Below, one piece after another: positions 60,286 to 64,000 of a stretch of 64,000 bases of DNA. The notes under the pieces are model-generated. The model was not told the DNA's origin and ran no database searches. It was given only the letters and a program-made list of their open reading frames with translations. The stretch lies in the NCBI GenBank assembly GCA_016183655.1, contig JACPEH010000019.1, forward strand, positions 57,668 through 121,667. Direction: 5' to 3'. The stretch's first letter is position 1. Each line of letters opens with the position of its first letter. The stretch comes from Rhodocyclales bacterium. Lineage in GTDB: Bacteria; Pseudomonadota; Gammaproteobacteria; Burkholderiales; Rhodocyclaceae. The translations under genes were made by a program, and so were the position numbers.

Positions 60286-61578
60286 ATGCACCCATCTCCT
60301 GACAACGGCGGCCGCTGGCTGCTCCGGCTGTGTCTCGCGCGCCTCGGCTTCTCGCTGATCGCCACTGTCTACGCGGCGCTGATCCCGCTGCTGCAGCCGG
60401 CCTGGGGGATGTCGGCGAGCCAGGCCGGGTCGGTGCAGTCGGCGTGGCACGCCGGCTACATCGTCTCGCTGGTCGCCGCGAGCCTGCTTGCCGGCCGCTG
60501 CGGCGCCCGCCGCACCTTTCTCGGCATGGGCTGGGCGGCCTGCGCCGGCAGCCTGGTGTTCGCCTTCGGCGCCGTCGATTACGGCAGCGCGCTGATCCTC
60601 TACGGGCTGGCCGGGCTGTTTGCCGGCGGCTCCTACGTGCCCGGGCTGACGCTGATCGCCGAGCGCTTCCCGCCGGCGGCGCGCGGGCGGGCGATGGGCG
60701 CCTACATCGCCGCCGCCTCGCTCGGCTACGCGGTCGGCCTCGCCGGCGCCGGGCTGCTCGCCGAGTGGGGCGGCGCCCGTGCCGGCTTCCTGCTCGCCGC
60801 CGGCGGCACGCTGCTCGGGCAGGCGCTGGCGCTGGCCACGCTGCGCGGGACGCCGAACGTGGTCGTCGCCGCCGCGGCGCGCGGGCCGCTGATCTCGCTG
60901 GCCTCGGTGGTCTGGCTGTGGCGGCACCGCGCCGCGCGCTACGTCGTGCTCGGCTACACCTTCCACGCCTGGGAGCTGCTCGGCATGTGGGCCTGGCTGC
61001 CGGCCTTCCTCAGCGCGGCGGCGGCGCTGCACGCCGGCGGCGCGACGACGCTGGTCGTCGCCGGTGCCTCGCTGGCGGCGCTGACGCATCTGGCGAGCAT
61101 GGTCGGCAGCCTGTTCGGCGGCGGCTGGTCGGACCGCTGGGGGCGGACGCCGGTGATCCTCGTCATGTCGCTCGCCAGCCTGGGCTGCTCGCTGCTCTTC
61201 GGCTGGGCGATGGTGCTGCCGCTGTGGATCGTGGTGCTGCTCGCGGTGCTCTTCAACCTCACCGCGATCGGCGACTCGGCGATCCACTCGGCCAACCTGA
61301 CCGAGGTGATCCCGGCGCAGCATCTGGCCACCGCCTACTCGGTGCGCTCGATCCTCGGCTTCGGCATGGGCGTGCTCGCCCCCTGGCTGTTCGGCCGCGT
61401 GCTCGACGCCGGCGGCGGCACCCCGGCGGCCTGGGGCTGGGCGTGGACGCTGCTCGGCGCGGTCGCCGTCGTCGGGCCGTGGGCGACCTGGCGGCTGCAG
61501 CGGCTGGCGCGGCTGTCGCAAACCTCGCCGGACGCCCGGAGCGAAGCCACACGCGGGGCCGGAGTCGGCGCTCAGTAA
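60286..61578 (+). CDS. Major facilitator superfamily transporter
   Basis: A 430-residue transporter with twelve predicted helices. The loop 2-3 motif appears as ASLLAGRCGARRTFLGMG and the second-half equivalent as GGGWSDRWGRTPVILVMS. WELLGMWAWLPAFL is conserved in a YbjJ/CynX-like subgroup. Substrate is unknown. The ATG at 60286 is used; an in-frame TTG three codons earlier is possible. The 3' end overlaps the protease gene by 7 bp tail to tail. Confidence 0.86.
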   Translation: MHPSPDNGGRWLLRLCLARLGFSLIATVYAALIPLLQPAWGMSASQAGSVQSAWHAGYIVSLVAASLLAGRCGARRTFLGMGWAACAGSLVFAFGAVDYGSALILYGLAGLFAGGSYVPGLTLIAERFPPAARGRAMGAYIAAASLGYAVGLAGAGLLAEWGGARAGFLLAAGGTLLGQALALATLRGTPNVVVAAAARGPLISLASVVWLWRHRAARYVVLGYTFHAWELLGMWAWLPAFLSAAAALHAGGATTLVVAGASLAALTHLASMVGSLFGGGWSDRWGRTPVILVMSLASLGCSLLFGWAMVLPLWIVVLLAVLFNLTAIGDSAIHSANLTEVIPAQHLATAYSVRSILGFGMGVLAPWLFGRVLDAGGGTPAAWGWAWTLLGAVAVVGPWATWRLQRLARLSQTSPDARSEATRGAGVGAQ

Positions 61579-62744
61579 TTGGCGATGTACTGCGCCGGCG
61601 CCAGCGCGATCGGGAACAGCGGCTTCGCCAGCAAGGCGCGCGCGGTCGCCTCGGTGACCGAGATGCAGGCGCCGAACTGCGGCGGCTCGCCGCCCTTCGC
61701 CTGGAAGCGCTGCACGGCGGTGACGATGCCGACCAGCCGCCCTTCGTTGTCGAGCAGCGGCCCGCCGGAGGAGCCGGGGCGGCAGTAGTTGTCGGAGATC
61801 AGGAAGGTCTCGCCGCCGCGCTCGGCGCGCAGGTGGAAGCGGCCTTCCGACCAGGCGATCTCGCTCGACCCGCCGGGATGGCCCAGCGCATGCACGGTGT
61901 CGCCGGGGCGGAGCGCCGCCGCGCTGCCCCAGGCGATCGCCTCGCTGCCGGCGCCGGGCGCGTAGAGCAGGCAGGCGTCCTCGCCGTCGAGCCGCGCGTA
62001 CTTCTCGACCTTGCTGACGCGCTTCGTCAGGCCGTGCACGACGACCAGGCCGTTGCTCGCGCCGCCGGCGAGCACGTGGCAGTTGGTGAGGATGCGCTCG
62101 GGGCCGATCAGCACGCCGGAGCCGGAGAGGTTGCGCTGGCGGATGGTGAACACCGACCAGGCGACGTACTGCACGTCGAAGCCCGGCTGCTTGGCGCCAC
62201 GCGTCGGCAGCGCGGCCAGCGACGCCGACGCGCCGGCCGGCGCCGGGTCCGGCGCATCCGCGGGCGGCGCGGCTACGCCCGGCGCTGCCGCCTCCGCAGC
62301 CGGCGGCGGCTCGGGGATGGGCGCCGGGGCCGGGGCGTTCGCCGCGGCCGGCACAGCAGCCGGCACAGCAGCGGGCGCCGCGGGACGAACGGCGACGCTT
62401 CCCGGCGCCGGCTTCTTCGGCCAGAAAATCGCGGCGGTGACGCCGGCGGCGGCGAACAGGATCAGCCAGTTGCGCAGCCGCGAGCGCGATGGCCGCGGCG
62501 CCGGGTAATCGGCGGCGAGGAACACCGGCGCCTCGGCGGCTGCCGGCCGCGCCGCCAGCTGGCGGTCGTAGGCGGCACGGCGCGCCGGGTCGCGCAGCGT
62601 GTCGCGGGCGACGCGCAGCAACGACAGCGCGTCGGCGTCGCCGGAGAGCGCCTGCACGCGCGCCGCGTAGGCGGCATCGATCTCGTCGGCGCCGGCGGAA
62701 ACGGCAACGCCAAGGGCGGCGTAGAGGGTGTTGTCCGTACTCAT
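61572..62744 (-). CDS. Membrane-anchored trypsin-like serine protease with N-terminal J-like domain
   Basis: A 390-residue fusion. Residues 1-65 look like a degenerate J domain (LYAALGV, EIDAAYAAR, LRDPARRAAYD) without HPD. One membrane helix (about 91-107) and a Pro/Ala-rich linker (110-180) follow. The C-terminal trypsin-like domain has His223 (LTNCHVL), Asp256 (DGEDACLL) and Ser326 (CRPGSSGGPL), a complete triad. The protease should lie in the periplasm and the J-like part in the cytoplasm. No PDZ domain is present. An envelope-stress or signalling role is inference. Confidence 0.82.
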   Translation of the reverse strand: MSTDNTLYAALGVAVSAGADEIDAAYAARVQALSGDADALSLLRVARDTLRDPARRAAYDRQLAARPAAAEAPVFLAADYPAPRPSRSRLRNWLILFAAAGVTAAIFWPKKPAPGSVAVRPAAPAAVPAAVPAAANAPAPAPIPEPPPAAEAAAPGVAAPPADAPDPAPAGASASLAALPTRGAKQPGFDVQYVAWSVFTIRQRNLSGSGVLIGPERILTNCHVLAGGASNGLVVVHGLTKRVSKVEKYARLDGEDACLLYAPGAGSEAIAWGSAAALRPGDTVHALGHPGGSSEIAWSEGRFHLRAERGGETFLISDNYCRPGSSGGPLLDNEGRLVGIVTAVQRFQAKGGEPPQFGACISVTEATARALLAKPLFPIALAPAQYIANY

Positions 62745-62816
62745 GCGATCGACTCCAGGCGGCAGCGACGGTGGCGACGTTCTAAAATGAAGTGTTGCTT
62801 CCCGCGAGATTCTGCC

Positions 62817-63284
62817 ATGAACACCGCCGCACGTTATGCCCACGTACTTTCCCGCGCCGTCCTCGTCGGCGCCGCGCTGGTCTCCCTCGCCGCGCGTGCC
62901 GAGGTGATCGACATCGACAACGCCGAGCTCGCCCGCCTCGCCGCCGCCGGCGTGCCGGTGATCGACATCCGCACCGAAGGCGAATGGAAGGAGAGCGGCA
63001 TCGTTGCCGGCAGCAAGCTGATCACCCTCTTCGACGAGAAAGGGCGCGCCGACCCCGCCTGGCTGGAGCGGGTGAAAGGCGTCGCCCAGCCCGATCAACC
63101 GGTGATCGTCATCTGCCGCAGCGGCAACCGCACCAGGGCGGCCAGCCAGCTCCTGTCGCAGCAGGCCGGCTACCGGACCGTCTACAACGTGAAGGCCGGC
63201 ATCCGCGCCTGGGCCGGCGAGAACCGGCCGCTGGTGCCGGCGACGACGGCGCTGGCCACCTGCCCGGCGGGGACTCGCTGCTAG
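62817..63284 (+). CDS. Periplasmic rhodanese-like sulfurtransferase
   Basis: A 155-residue exported single rhodanese domain. The signal peptide cleaves near ARA-EV (residue 28). GVPVIDIRTEGEWKESGI, the active loop CRSGNRT with Cys100, and NVKAGIRAWAGE are typical. It may handle sulfur in the periplasm. It is divergent from the protease gene with a 72-bp gap. Confidence 0.87.
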   Translation: MNTAARYAHVLSRAVLVGAALVSLAARAEVIDIDNAELARLAAAGVPVIDIRTEGEWKESGIVAGSKLITLFDEKGRADPAWLERVKGVAQPDQPVIVICRSGNRTRAASQLLSQQAGYRTVYNVKAGIRAWAGENRPLVPATTALATCPAGTRC

Positions 63285-63301
63285 TCGGCCGGGAGAGCTT
63301 C

Positions 63302-63402
63302 GTCATTCCGGGCCTGACCCGGAATCCAGACGGTAGGCGCGCACCTGGGAGGGACAAGTGCTTGCTGGTCTTTCCTGGATTCCGGGTCAAGCCCGGAATG
63401 AC
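63302..63402. repeat. Paired inverted copies of the GTCATTCCGGG repeat
   Basis: A 28-bp unit at 63302-63329 and its reverse complement at 63375-63402, one mismatch between arms, separated by 45 bp. Same structure as 49483-49583. It fills the intergenic space between the rhodanese gene and exbD, which converge, and may work as a hairpin terminator. Confidence 0.85.
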
Positions 63403-63439
63403 GGGGGGGTGCAGCAAACGGATTCGGGTGAACTGACAC

Positions 63440-63853
63440 CTAGCGCGGCTCGGTGACGAAGGCGATCTTCACGATCCCCGCCCGCTGCGCCTCGGCCAGC
63501 ACTTCGGTGACGCGCTCGTAGCGCGTGCCGCGGTCGGCGCGCAGGTGCAGCTCGGGCTCGCGGCCGCCGGCAACGGCGCTCGCGAAGCGCCCGGAGAGCG
63601 CCGTACCCGCCAGCGCCGCGCCGTCGACGAACACCTTGCCGTCGCCGTCGATCGCCACCGCGATCACCCGCGGCTTGTCGTCGAGGCGGGTGGCGTCGAC
63701 CCGCGGCAGGTCGACCGGCACCGCCTGCTGAAAGAGCGGCGCGGTGATGATGAAGATGACCAAGAGCACGAGCATCACGTCCACCAGCGGCGTCGTGTTG
63801 ATCTCGGCCATCGGCTGCGCCGTGCCGCCGCTGTCGAAGGAACCGAAGGACAT
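63440..63853 (-). CDS. exbD: ExbD/TolR-type proton-channel subunit
   Basis: A 137-residue inner-membrane protein with one N-terminal helix (LVDVMLVLLVIFIITAPLF), including the essential Asp of the proton path, and a periplasmic domain (VDLPRVDATRLDD, RADRGTRYERVTEVL). AEINTTPLVDVMLVLL is diagnostic. With ExbB and TonB it energises outer-membrane receptors, which fits the cobalamin uptake genes in the region, although that link is inference. Confidence 0.9.
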   Translation of the reverse strand: MSFGSFDSGGTAQPMAEINTTPLVDVMLVLLVIFIITAPLFQQAVPVDLPRVDATRLDDKPRVIAVAIDGDGKVFVDGAALAGTALSGRFASAVAGGREPELHLRADRGTRYERVTEVLAEAQRAGIVKIAFVTEPR

Positions 63854-63863
63854 CGCGGGCTCC

Positions 63864-64000
63864 TTACGCGCTCTTCGCCGTGCGCGCGGCGGCGAGGTCG
63901 ACCAGCTTGTCGCCGGGGCGGCCGCGCAGGCCGGTGGTCAGGTAGGCGTGCAGGTCGTGCGCGAAGCCGTCCAGCCGCGCCAGCGTCAGCCGGTTGCTGC
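63864..64000 (-). CDS. exbB: ExbB/MotA-type proton-channel protein, C-terminal end only
   Basis: About 45 C-terminal residues, read on the minus strand from the window edge to a TAA at 63864-63866: LARLDGFAHDLHAYL followed by GRPGDKLVDLAA. It sits 10 bp before exbD. Most of the gene, including the membrane helices, is outside the window. Identity is supported by position and the typical FAHDLHAYL-like helix. Confidence 0.7.
   Translation of the reverse strand, partial: SNRLTLARLDGFAHDLHAYLTTGLRGRPGDKLVDLAAARTAKSA

Noticed and set aside
60330..63284. A 984-codon frame ending in the rhodanese domain
   Set aside because: Only the last 155 residues are real. The rest is a shadow of the MFS gene and antisense of the protease gene. 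The rhodanese gene has its own signal peptide and start.

Overview
The window is one contiguous piece of a high-GC proteobacterial chromosome. Gene content and order point to a betaproteobacterium, probably Rhodocyclales-like. Supporting signs are tandem BPSS1780-type membrane proteins, a nadD-rsfS-rlmH-maf run, polA next to LOG/DUF2782/thrB2 genes, and aerobic-type late cobalamin genes. The taxonomic assignment is inference. No rRNA, tRNA, CRISPR array, complete insertion sequence or prophage was seen.

Layout. 1-5.5 kb: partial selO, a type IIC-like P-type ATPase, an HDOD protein behind a convincing c-di-GMP-I (GEMM) riboswitch, and an NlpC/P60 lipoprotein. 5.5-12.5 kb: gabD, a HigBA-like toxin-antitoxin pair, a secreted isochorismatase-fold protein, a MaoC hydratase, RNase G, trhP and paaY. 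12.5-25.2 kb: a glycosyltransferase-like gene, then a nine-gene minus-strand run (LOG, DUF2782, thrB, two BPSS1780 proteins, nadD, rsfS, rlmH, maf) divergent from polA, then a Crp/Fnr regulator, an HCCA-isomerase-like gene and both CoA-transferase subunits.

25.3-38.8 kb is a dispersed late-cobalamin locus: cobC phosphatase, cobS, cobT, cobU, cobQ, cbiB, threonine-phosphate decarboxylase and a periplasmic btuF. It is interrupted by signalling genes: a PotD-like binding protein overlapping a Cache-GGDEF cyclase, and a minimal histidine kinase with a REC-TPR regulator. It also holds an outer-membrane beta-barrel gene and a 111-bp internally deleted copy of cobU.

38.8-54.9 kb is mixed: a TetR remnant, AraC/peroxiredoxin, lipoproteins, a DmlR/DmlA pair, TauE/SafE, a second GGDEF cyclase, a leaderless BtuF-like protein, a PilZ protein, Spy/CpxP with Crp, an arsR-arsC-acr3 operon and small membrane proteins. 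54.9-58.1 kb is visibly AT-richer and holds one large secreted ankyrin/TPR protein of unknown function, which looks acquired. 58.1-64 kb: GcvA-like LysR, an alcohol dehydrogenase, MFS, a J-like/trypsin fusion, periplasmic rhodanese, exbD and the tail of exbB.

Themes. c-di-GMP recurs as two GGDEF proteins with GGDEF/GGEEF and RxxD sites, one PilZ receptor and one riboswitch. Palindromic intergenic repeats of several families are scattered between genes. The most striking non-coding find is the riboswitch at about 4855-4940, with its own promoter, leading into the HDOD gene.
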